In this document: piece after piece, positions 1 through 5,260 of the stretch
Layout of the letters: each line of letters starts with the position of its first letter
How positions within the stretch are numbered: the first letter of the stretch is position 1
Assembly (NCBI GenBank): GCA_016180605.1
Contig: JACPAW010000178.1
Span: 1 to 5,260 of the forward strand
Origin: Candidatus Omnitrophota bacterium
GTDB lineage: Bacteria > Omnitrophota > Gorgyraeia > Aquiviventales > Aquiviventaceae
DNA length: 5,260 nucleotides
Direction of reading: 5' to 3'
Notes under the pieces: model-generated
Told to the model about the DNA's origin: nothing
The model's input: the letters and a program-made list of their open reading frames with translations, nothing else
Database searches by the model: none
Position numbers and translations under genes: made by a program

Positions 1-63
1 AAGAGCAGCCGCGGTTGACAAGATACGTCTGTTGCTTGAATCGTCAAGAACTGGATCAGCCTC

Positions 64-438
64 TTACTCTTTATAGCGCAGCTCAACGCCGTGGTTCGGG
101 CAGTATTTAACATCCTCGCCGTAGAGCTCCCCGCCTACCGGACAAAACTTAGTCTTAGCGGTCGCCTGGGGCATGGCTTGCTGTTGGCTGCTCTGCTGCT
201 TTTCTTCCATCGCGTTACCAATCAAACCGCCACCGAGTGCGCCTAATCCAGCTCCGATGGCTGTCCCAGCGCCTGCATTGTCGCTTTGGTTGCCGATGAC
301 GGCCCCGGTTCCGGCACCGAGAAGCCCTCCGAGAACAGCGCCTTGAGTGGTTTTTGACTGAGCAGCGGTACCCATGGTTTCGCAACCAGCCAAAATCAAA
401 GCCAGTACAGCCAGGTACTGTATCTTGTTTTGCGTCAT
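64..438 (-). CDS. Glycine-zipper outer-membrane lipoprotein with a zinc-ribbon-like C-terminus
   Basis: Predicted lipoprotein of 124 residues. Residues 1-18 form a short signal peptide with a hydrophobic core and a lipobox L16-A17-G18-C19. The residue after the cysteine is Glu rather than Asp, which under the Lol rule known from Proteobacteria favours the outer membrane. Residues about 33-77 are a Gly/Ala-rich glycine-zipper segment with two GxxxG-type hydrophobic stretches separated by a polar turn (NQSDN), typical of small envelope lipoproteins. A Gln-rich linker (about 78-92) leads to a tail with FCPVGG at 98-103 and YCPNHG at 112-117, spaced like a zinc ribbon but with the second position of the first pair Gly and of the second pair His. 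The start at 438 was chosen over longer in-frame extensions because it gives the signal peptide and has a strong ribosome site just upstream; the extension would run into lepB. Exact function is unknown; the class call is firm. Confidence 0.85.
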   Translation of the reverse strand: MTQNKIQYLAVLALILAGCETMGTAAQSKTTQGAVLGGLLGAGTGAVIGNQSDNAGAGTAIGAGLGALGGGLIGNAMEEKQQSSQQQAMPQATAKTKFCPVGGELYGEDVKYCPNHGVELRYKE

Positions 439-445
439 CCTACTT

Positions 446-450
446 CCTCC
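446..450 (-). promoter_or_regulatory. Ribosome binding site of the glycine-zipper lipoprotein
   Basis: The minus strand reads AGGGAGGAAGTAGG immediately before the ATG, with the GGAGG core 7 bases from the start codon. This near-ideal Shine-Dalgarno site decides the start at 438 and lies in the 47-base gap after lepB, so the lipoprotein can be translated independently of lepB. Confidence 0.8.
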
Positions 451-485
451 CTTTTTAGTTGGTTTCTTCCCCCATACTTTAGCAC

Positions 486-1040
486 TTATTTTAAAACACG
501 CCAGCGGAAAATGGGCCAAAAAATGCAAACTGCCTTTCCAATCAAATATCGGCGCGGGACGAAACCCCAAAAACGGCTATCGTGGGAAGAAGCGGAATTG
601 TCCCCCAAGACAAAATAGGAATCCTTAGGAACGGTCACCTTTTGGCCTTCCTGGCCGAAGGGCCCTTGGTTGTAATAATGCATACTCGCGAGAACTTCGG
701 ATTCCTTGACGAACTCTCCGTTGATAAGCAGTTTGCCTTCCTGGATTTCGATCGTGTCGCCTCCGATAGCAGCCAGGCGCTTGATGAAAGGCCGCTTCGG
801 ATTCTCCGGATATCGGAAAACGACGATTTCGCCTCGGGAAGGCTCGCGAAAATGATAAATAAACTTGCTCACCAGGATCCTGTCTCCCTCCAGAAGCGTC
901 ATCCGCATGGACCCCGATGGAATCTTGAAGGGAGCGGCAATAAAGGTCCGAATCACCAAGGCAATGGCAACCGCCCAGGCAATCTCTTCCAGATGGCTGC
1001 GCCAGCGCTGCCAACGGCTTGCCAAAGAAGGCTTCGTCAT
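486..1040 (-). CDS. lepB: Signal peptidase I
   Basis: Membrane-bound serine peptidase of family S26 that removes signal peptides from exported proteins after translocation. The protein has 184 residues, close to the short single-anchor form common outside enterobacteria (E. coli LepB is 324). One membrane segment lies at about residues 19-37, followed by box B with PSGSM at 41-45, where S44 is the expected nucleophile. The general-base lysine is K87 in IKRLAAIGGD (86-95), and box E is GDNSASSHDSR at 146-156 followed by WG. The usual Pro of SMxPTL is Met47 here. The start ATG overlaps the stop of lepA in the sequence ATGA, and I see no good Shine-Dalgarno before it, so translation is probably coupled to lepA. 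All catalytic elements are present, so it should be active. Confidence 0.96.
   Translation of the reverse strand: MTKPSLASRWQRWRSHLEEIAWAVAIALVIRTFIAAPFKIPSGSMRMTLLEGDRILVSKFIYHFREPSRGEIVVFRYPENPKRPFIKRLAAIGGDTIEIQEGKLLINGEFVKESEVLASMHYYNQGPFGQEGQKVTVPKDSYFVLGDNSASSHDSRFWGFVPRRYLIGKAVCIFWPIFRWRVLK
1037..1040 (-). other. ATGA stop-start overlap coupling lepA to lepB
   Basis: On the minus strand ATGA holds both the lepB start codon (ATG) and the lepA stop codon (TGA). The 20 bases before it have no recognisable Shine-Dalgarno core. A ribosome finishing lepA is therefore the likely source of initiation on lepB (inference from the overlap). Confidence 0.85.
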
Positions 1041-2833
1041 GAAAGCTTTAAGACCGCTAGAAACGCTTCCTGAGGAATTTCCACATTACCGAATTGCCGC
1101 ATGCGGCGTTTGCCCTCCCGTTGCTTCTCCCACAATTTTCGTTTGCGCGAAATATCCCCACCGTAGCATTTGCTGGTTACGTTCTTGGCAAGCGGGCGAA
1201 TGCTCTCCCGGGCAATGATGTGGCTTCCCACCGCCGCCTGAACAGCCACTTCAAAGAGCTGCCGGGGAATGAGTGTCTTAAGCCGCTCCACCATGGCCTT
1301 GCCCTTCTCATAAGCTTGCGTCTTCTCGACAACCAGCGACAAAGGCTCGCACAGGCGACCGTTGAGAAGAATATCCAGACGCACCAGCGCCGAGGGCCGA
1401 TAACCAATCAATTCGTAGTCGAATGACCCGTAGCCGCGCGTGAGTGATTTCAACCGATCATAGAAATCGATCAAGATCTCTGCCAAGGGCATCTCGTAGA
1501 TCAACTTGGCGCGCGTTTCGCTGAGATACTCCGTGGAGCGGTAAATCCCCCGTTTCTGAGTCGCTAACTCCATCATTTGGCCTAATGCCTGTGCCGGCGA
1601 AAGGATAAACGCCCGCACGTAGGGCTCTGTGATCTCTCGAATGGTGGATGGCTGCGGCAGATCGTGCGGTCGATGGACTTCGATGAGCTTGCCCCCATGG
1701 GTGGTCACCTGAAAGACGACACTCGGCGTCGTCAACACCAGATCCACGGCGTATTCGCGCTCCAGGCGCTCCTGCACGATTTCCATGTGCAGTAGCCCTA
1801 AGAAACCGCAGCGAAATCCTTGTCCCAGCGCATCGGATTGTTCCGGTTCAAACTGGAAGGCAGCATCGTTAAGCGCATATTTTTCAATCGCGGTGCGCAA
1901 GGTAGAAAGCTCCTGAGTGCTGGAGGGATAAATCCCTGCAAAGACCATGGGTTTCAAGCGCTGAAAACCCGGTAGCGCACTCGTTACAGGGCGAGAAACT
2001 TCCGTCACGGTGTCTCCGGCAATCACTTCCCGTGGATGCCGGATATTGGCCGTAAAATACCCCACCTCCCCAGCATGAAGCACCTCCATGGGCTGCGGCT
2101 GGGGTCGAAAAATTCCCAGCTCCTGTACCTCATAGCGCTTTTGCTGACCCATGAGTGTGACGATCATGCCGCGTTTTAAAGTGCCATTGACCAGGCGGAC
2201 GAAAACCACGACCCCTTTGTAGGGATCGAAGCTGGAGTCAAAGATCAGCCCGGCCAGCGCTGCCGCGGAATCTCCTTGAGGTGGAGGAATTTCCTGCACG
2301 ATTCTTTCCAGGATCTCGGCAATCCCTTGGCCTTCCTTGGCACTGGCATAAGTGATTTTCACCGAGTCTTGCTGGAGCAGATGCTTAAGCTCTATGGCAA
2401 CACGCTCTGGCTGCGCATTTGGCAAATCGATCTTGTTGATCACCGGCAGGATCATGAGCTTTCTTTCCCTTGCCAATTGGAAATTCGCAACCGTCTGCGC
2501 TTCGACCCCTTGCGCGGCATCGACGACCAGCAAGGCTCCTTCGCAAGCCTGCAAGCTTTTAGTGACCTCAAAAGAAAAATCCACATGACCTGGGGTATCG
2601 ATTAGGTTCAGCACGTACGATTGGCCATCCGCAGCGCGGTAGTCCAAGCGAACCGCAGAAGCTTTGATCGTGATTCCCCTCTCGCGCTCCAAATCCATGT
2701 CATCGAGCAGCTGCTCCCGGAACTTGCGTTTCTCCACGGCACCGGTTGACTGCAGGAGACGGTCGGCCAGGGTGGATTTGCCATGGTCGATATGAGCCAC
2801 AATGCAGAAGTTTCGCAGACGGGATAAATCCAT
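1037..2833 (-). CDS. lepA: Elongation factor 4 (LepA), ribosome-associated GTPase
   Basis: Translational GTPase that binds the ribosome and is reported to back-translocate or remodel stalled elongation complexes and to help ribosome assembly. The 598 residues match the usual family length. GTP-binding motifs are in order: AHIDHGKST at 13-21 (G1), RERGITIKA at 50-58 (G2), DTPGH at 79-83 (G3), NKID at 133-136 (G4) and SAK at 164-166 (G5). Domain II follows at about 195-280, and EF-G-like domains III and V at about 290-485. The LepA-specific C-terminal domain ends with CYGGDISRKRKLWEKQ (556-571) and GNVEIPQEAFLAVL (582-595), which distinguishes it from EF-G and BipA. One oddity is VEKT at 502-505, where the E. 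coli protein has THRD. The start lies 9 bases after the mutase stop with only a weak AAGAG-like ribosome site. It is followed by lepB with a 4-base overlap, a common pairing in bacteria. Confidence 0.97.
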   Translation of the reverse strand: MDLSRLRNFCIVAHIDHGKSTLADRLLQSTGAVEKRKFREQLLDDMDLERERGITIKASAVRLDYRAADGQSYVLNLIDTPGHVDFSFEVTKSLQACEGALLVVDAAQGVEAQTVANFQLARERKLMILPVINKIDLPNAQPERVAIELKHLLQQDSVKITYASAKEGQGIAEILERIVQEIPPPQGDSAAALAGLIFDSSFDPYKGVVVFVRLVNGTLKRGMIVTLMGQQKRYEVQELGIFRPQPQPMEVLHAGEVGYFTANIRHPREVIAGDTVTEVSRPVTSALPGFQRLKPMVFAGIYPSSTQELSTLRTAIEKYALNDAAFQFEPEQSDALGQGFRCGFLGLLHMEIVQERLEREYAVDLVLTTPSVVFQVTTHGGKLIEVHRPHDLPQPSTIREITEPYVRAFILSPAQALGQMMELATQKRGIYRSTEYLSETRAKLIYEMPLAEILIDFYDRLKSLTRGYGSFDYELIGYRPSALVRLDILLNGRLCEPLSLVVEKTQAYEKGKAMVERLKTLIPRQLFEVAVQAAVGSHIIARESIRPLAKNVTSKCYGGDISRKRKLWEKQREGKRRMRQFGNVEIPQEAFLAVLKLS

Positions 2834-2842
2834 TGACAGCTC

Positions 2843-4267
2843 TTAGGGGGCGGTTGCCAGACGTACCCCGAAGGTTAAGAACTTTGACAGAAGCGGTCGT
2901 TTGGGGCTTTCCGCATAAATGCGCACGATAGGCTCCGTTCCCGAGCGTCGGAAAAGAAGCCAGCTTTCGTCTTTGCCGATGAGCTTAACGCCATCTAGAG
3001 TGTCGATGCGCGCTACGGAAATTCCGGCCATCTGCTGGGGTGGGTTGGCGGATAGGCGGGCGAAGAGGCCCTCGACTTGCTGCTTTTCCAAATGCAAATC
3101 TTTGCGGCCATAGTGCCATTGCCCGAATTTTTTCTCCAGCTCTTGAAGAATGAAGGACAAGCGCTTTTTGCGAACCGCCAGAGCCTCAAGGAGCAGCAGG
3201 CCATTAAACACTCCGTCGCGCTCCGGAAGATACTCCGTTATTCCGATACCGCCGGACTCTTCCCCTCCAATGAGCACTTTTTCTTGCAACATAAGCTTGG
3301 CAATGTGCTTGAAACCAACCGGTACTTCTACGAGTTTCAAGCCCAGCTCTGCGGTCAAGCGATTGATCATCATCGTGTTGGAAACGGTTTTCACCACCAT
3401 CCCCTTTGCCTGCCGCGTCTGGACAAGATGCAACAAAAGAATGCACAGAAGCTGCCCGGGATTAAGCCAAGTGCCATCTTGAGCGATCATGCCGATGCGA
3501 TCCGCGTCTCCGTCGTTGGCAATTCCGACGTCGGCATGCGTCCGACGCACCCGCTGCGAGAGCTCTTGAAGATGCGAGGCGATTGGCTCCGGAGCCTGAC
3601 CGCCGAAGCGGCAATCCGGCTGCGCATGCAGCGTCTCGATACGACAGCGGCCTTTGGCAAGCAGCTCTTCAATGATGCGCCCGCCGGCTCCATGCATGGA
3701 ATCGACCACCACGCGAAACGGCATGCGGCGGATCGCGGATAAGTCCACAAAAGAACGAATTCCCTTTAGATACTCTGGCAGCAGCTCGGTAGTCCGGATG
3801 GCTCCCTCGCGAGTCGCGGCACTGAAAGAAACCTGCTTCACACTGGATCGGCTAAGGCGCTGCTCAATGGAGCTGACCGTCTCCGTCGTTGCCGAGCCGC
3901 CGTAGGATTCCTTGACTTTGATCCCGTTGTAAATTGCCGGATTATGGCTGGCTGTTACCATGATTCCAAGGGGCATACTCTTAGCGACTACGTAACGGCT
4001 CACTGCACAAGTCGGAACACTTGTAGCGCTCAATACGCTGTGAATGCGGTTGGCCGCAAGCACTTCGCATATCGCCTTAGCGAAATAATCGGAAAGAAAC
4101 CGGGTATCGTACCCGACGGCAACGACCAAGGGCTTTCCATCGAGACCGGTGCCATGTCGCTCTAGCAGATGCTCGGCAATTGCCTGTGTCACAATGCGCA
4201 CGTTTTCTGCGGTGAACTCTTCTGCAATAACCGCCCGCCAGCCTTCCGTTCCAAATACAATGCTCAT
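2843..4267 (-). CDS. Phosphoglucomutase/phosphomannomutase family protein
   Basis: Cytosolic alpha-D-phosphohexomutase that interconverts hexose 1-phosphate and 6-phosphate, feeding glycolysis or nucleotide-sugar synthesis. The 474 residues are intact and full length for the family. The N-terminus FGTEGWRAV (5-13) is typical. The phosphoserine loop is TASHNP at 105-110, with S107 as the phosphate carrier. The metal-binding loop is DGDADR at 252-257, the sugar-binding loop GEESGG at 335-340, and the C-terminal phosphate-binding loop RRSGTEP at 440-446. The sequence cannot decide between glucose, mannose or glucosamine phosphate; the serine loop TASHNP and overall length resemble the PGM/PMM group more than GlmM, so no symbol is given. 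It starts 4 bases after the rpe stop with a GGGGG-type ribosome site inside the end of rpe, and ends 9 bases before lepA, so it belongs to the same transcription unit. Confidence 0.93.
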   Translation of the reverse strand: MSIVFGTEGWRAVIAEEFTAENVRIVTQAIAEHLLERHGTGLDGKPLVVAVGYDTRFLSDYFAKAICEVLAANRIHSVLSATSVPTCAVSRYVVAKSMPLGIMVTASHNPAIYNGIKVKESYGGSATTETVSSIEQRLSRSSVKQVSFSAATREGAIRTTELLPEYLKGIRSFVDLSAIRRMPFRVVVDSMHGAGGRIIEELLAKGRCRIETLHAQPDCRFGGQAPEPIASHLQELSQRVRRTHADVGIANDGDADRIGMIAQDGTWLNPGQLLCILLLHLVQTRQAKGMVVKTVSNTMMINRLTAELGLKLVEVPVGFKHIAKLMLQEKVLIGGEESGGIGITEYLPERDGVFNGLLLLEALAVRKKRLSFILQELEKKFGQWHYGRKDLHLEKQQVEGLFARLSANPPQQMAGISVARIDTLDGVKLIGKDESWLLFRRSGTEPIVRIYAESPKRPLLSKFLTFGVRLATAP

Positions 4268-4271
4268 CCGA

Positions 4272-4863
4272 CTACCCCCTTAGCGATAAGATGGCTTGTT
4301 CGTAAGAAGATGATTTGAAAATATAGGTCCCTGCCACAAAAACATCCGCGCCGGCCTGGCGGCAGACCCGTCCCGTTTCTGCGTTGATCCCGCCATCGAC
4401 GATGATATTTCCTTTGAAGGAATGACGAAGCTGGGTGATTTTGGGGACCACTTCGGATAGAAAACTCTGTCCCCCGAATCCTGGCTCGACCGTCATCACC
4501 AAAAGTTGATCCACCTCTGCAAGAAACGGTAAGACAGCCTCTGCCATCGTGCGCGGCCGAAGAGAAAGACCGGCTGCGGCATTACCCTGCCGGATTTGCT
4601 CCAGCGTCCGACGCAAAATCGATTCATTGCGCAGCCCGGTGGCTTCGATGTGCACGGTAATCCGCGATCCGCCGGCTTCTAAAAAAGAGGATGGCCTCTA
4701 CAATGACCGGCCCTAAACTCAGATTGGGAACGAAGTGCCCATCCATGACATCCACATGGAGCCAATCGGCTCCTGCTTGTTCTACCTTCTTCACTTCATC
4801 AGCCAATCGGCTAAAGTCACAAGCCAGAAGGCTGGGAGCAACAATCATGGGGTGATTCGACAT
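4272..4863 (-). pseudogene. rpe: Ribulose-phosphate 3-epimerase, broken by frameshift and internal deletion
   Basis: The intact enzyme interconverts ribulose 5-phosphate and xylulose 5-phosphate in the pentose phosphate and Calvin pathways. The first part (4863 down to about 4687) reads IVAPSLLACDFSRLADEV and then LHVDVMDGHFVPN, with metal-ligand/catalytic residues H36 and D38, up to GPVIVEAI. The second part, in another frame (about 4686 down to 4272), continues with FLEAGGSRITVHIEA, PGFGGQSF, the IIVDGGINAET strand carrying the second catalytic Asp, and ADVFVAGTYIF. Switching frame needs a +1 shift at the run of six T (4681-4686). At the join about 20-24 residues of the family are absent, including the DVHLM strand whose His binds the metal. 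The two parts sum to about 197 residues against a usual 215-225. The original frame stops at 4624. The start at 4863 is set by a strong ribosome site. A sequencing or assembly fault is the alternative. Confidence 0.85.
4275..4281 (-). promoter_or_regulatory. Ribosome binding site of the hexose-phosphate mutase, inside the end of rpe
   Basis: The minus strand reads CTAAGGGGGTAGTCGG before the ATG at 4267. AAGGGGGT differs from the ideal AAGGAGGT by one base that can still wobble-pair, and it overlaps the last codons and stop (TAG, 4272-4274) of rpe. This placement supports the chosen start and suggests that mutase translation benefits from ribosomes ending rpe. Confidence 0.6.
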
Positions 4864-4867
4864 GGAA

Positions 4868-4872
4868 CCTCC
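4868..4872 (-). promoter_or_regulatory. Ribosome binding site of rpe
   Basis: The minus strand reads GAGGGAGGTTCC directly before the ATG at 4863, with the GGAGG core 4 bases from it. The site is still strong although the gene is broken, and it rules out the longer in-frame reading that extends to 5013. Confidence 0.75.
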
Positions 4873-4882
4873 CTCAAAAACC

Positions 4883-4913
4883 GCACACAGCACCCAGCAG
4901 AAAGCACATAGCA
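4883..4913. repeat. Three degenerate decamers, GCACnnAGCA, in the rpe leader
   Basis: On the plus strand GCACACAGCA (4883-4892), GCACCCAGCA (4890-4899, overlapping the first) and GCACATAGCA (4904-4913) share the pattern GCACnnAGCA. The patch sits between the rpe ribosome site and the larger hairpin. It does not code for anything recognisable; a role is not visible. Confidence 0.5.
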
Positions 4914-4939
4914 GTCTATTGTCATTCCCTGCTTTTGAG

Positions 4940-4998
4940 ACATGGGACATGGGACATGGGACGTAAAAAATTAAACATGTCCCACGGCCCACGGCCCA
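4940..4998. repeat. Heptamer tandem repeats forming an imperfect long hairpin
   Basis: The plus strand has three exact copies of ACATGGG at 4940-4960 plus a partial copy, then an AT-rich spacer, then CCCACGG twice at 4981-4994 plus CCCA. The two blocks are inverted with respect to each other. Bases 4944-4962 pair with 4979-4997 around a 16-base loop. In the minus-strand RNA the 19 positions give 15 Watson-Crick pairs, two G-U wobbles and two C-U mismatches spaced seven apart; on the plus strand the wobble positions become A-C mismatches. No U-run follows, so it is not a canonical intrinsic terminator. It lies in the 177 bases between the M16 peptidase and rpe and may be a dispersed intergenic repeat or an RNA structure in the rpe leader. 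Confidence 0.7.
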
Positions 4999-5040
4999 AG
5001 ACTGGCGAATCACTATTCTGCGAGCACCTTCTTCTAAGCT

Positions 5041-5260
5041 TCATTCGATGCGGCATAAGGCCGATAGCCGGCTGGATTCTGTCTGTGCTACAGGACCGCC
5101 GATAACCAAATGAAGCTTATCCGTCGTAAAAAGGCAGCGCGCGACCTCTCGGATATGCCGGGCATTGACCTTGGAAAGATGTGCCAGCAGGGTTTCGACC
5201 TTCGCCACACGGCTTGTGGTGATCGCCTGTTCTCCGATCCAAAGCATGTGGTCTAAAGTG
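5041..5260 (-). CDS. M16 (pitrilysin-like) zinc peptidase, C-terminal end only
   Basis: The gene enters from the right edge of the window, so only about the last 72 residues are seen, ending with TGA at 5041-5043. The reading is open to the edge and begins TLDHMLWIGEQ, then SRVAKVETLLAHLSKVNA, then RHIREVARCLFTTDKLHLVI with GGP. This matches the end of the C-terminal domain of M16 peptidases: an (M)xxLGEQ-like helix, a helix ending in 'V(T/N)xxDVxxVAxxLF', and a final strand of the type LxLxVxGP. The HXXEH zinc site lies in the N-terminal domain outside the window, so activity cannot be judged. An internal Met (5247) is not the start. The gene is followed by a 177-base spacer with no clear terminator before rpe. 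Confidence 0.75.
   Translation of the reverse strand, partial: TLDHMLWIGEQAITTSRVAKVETLLAHLSKVNARHIREVARCLFTTDKLHLVIGGPVAQTESSRLSALCRIE

Noticed and set aside
35..48. Small hairpin CTTGA-ATCG-TCAAG after the lipoprotein, as a terminator
   Set aside because: A five-base stem of low GC content with no U-run after it in the minus direction is too weak to call.
2..76. Possible C-terminal end of a convergent plus-strand gene (open from the left edge, ending ...SASYSL, TAG at 74-76)
   Set aside because: Only 24 residues are visible and another plus-strand frame is equally open here, so a real gene cannot be told from chance.
439..570. N-terminal extension of the glycine-zipper lipoprotein frame to an ATG at 570
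   Set aside because: It would overlap the end of lepB by 85 bases and bury the lipoprotein signal inside the protein; the ATG at 438 has a strong ribosome site and yields a proper signal peptide.
582..1073. 163-residue open frame on the plus strand opposite lepB
   Set aside because: It is the complement of a gene with complete catalytic boxes and has no family features of its own.
3077..3742. 221-residue open frame on the plus strand opposite the mutase
   Set aside because: It shows no recognisable motif or ribosome site, while the minus strand carries all four phosphohexomutase motifs without interruption.
4272..4655. The second rpe part as a separate gene starting with GTG at 4655
   Set aside because: Coding similarity continues upstream of this GTG (FLEAGGSRIT), there is no ribosome site, and a barrel enzyme missing its first strands is not expected to fold.
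4675..4692. Programmed frameshifting in rpe at the T-run (TTTTTTA resembles a -1 slippery heptamer)
   Set aside because: The required change is +1 rather than -1, and even a perfect shift leaves out the DVHLM segment with the metal-binding His, so no active enzyme would result.
4864..5013. Extension of the rpe frame upstream to 5013
   Set aside because: It would translate both repeat patches into a low-complexity Cys-rich stretch unlike any epimerase N-terminus; the ATG at 4863 has GGAGG four bases away.
5036..5118. Inverted copies of AAGCTTCATT at 5036-5045 and 5109-5118
   Set aside because: Built on the palindrome AAGCTT, with one arm inside the M16 coding region; ten bases at this distance are plausible by chance.

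Overview
The window is a compact block of genes that are all transcribed leftward (minus strand). In transcription order, from high to low coordinates, it holds: the 3' end of an M16 (pitrilysin-like) zinc peptidase; a 177-base non-coding leader rich in short repeats; a broken ribulose-phosphate 3-epimerase gene (rpe); an intact phosphoglucomutase/phosphomannomutase; lepA (elongation factor 4); lepB (signal peptidase I); and a small glycine-zipper lipoprotein. A lipoprotein signal with lipobox and the presence of LepB indicate a bacterium, and the lipoprotein and M16 peptidase suggest a Gram-negative envelope. Base composition is moderately GC-rich. The protein sequences look like those of an uncultured, deep-branching Gram-negative lineage, but I cannot place it by eye.

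From rpe to lepB the genes are packed as an operon. There are 4 bases between rpe and the mutase, 9 bases between the mutase and lepA, and a 4-base ATGA overlap between lepA and lepB. A 47-base gap with its own strong Shine-Dalgarno site then leads into the lipoprotein. The functions are mostly housekeeping: sugar-phosphate interconversion (pentose phosphate epimerase and hexose phosphate mutase), back-translocating GTPase LepA, and removal of signal peptides by LepB. No mobile element, CRISPR array, RNA gene or defence system is visible, and I see no evidence for a new multi-gene system.

The most informative anomalies are two. First, rpe is split into two frames and, at the join, lacks about 20-24 residues that carry the metal-binding His of the family's DVHLM strand; this is either a real deletion or an assembly fault. 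Second, the rpe leader contains diverged 7-base tandem repeats arranged as a long inverted repeat, and it pairs better in the minus-strand RNA than in the opposite strand. Smaller points are a degenerate zinc-ribbon-like tail on the glycine-zipper lipoprotein and single departures from consensus in LepB and LepA.
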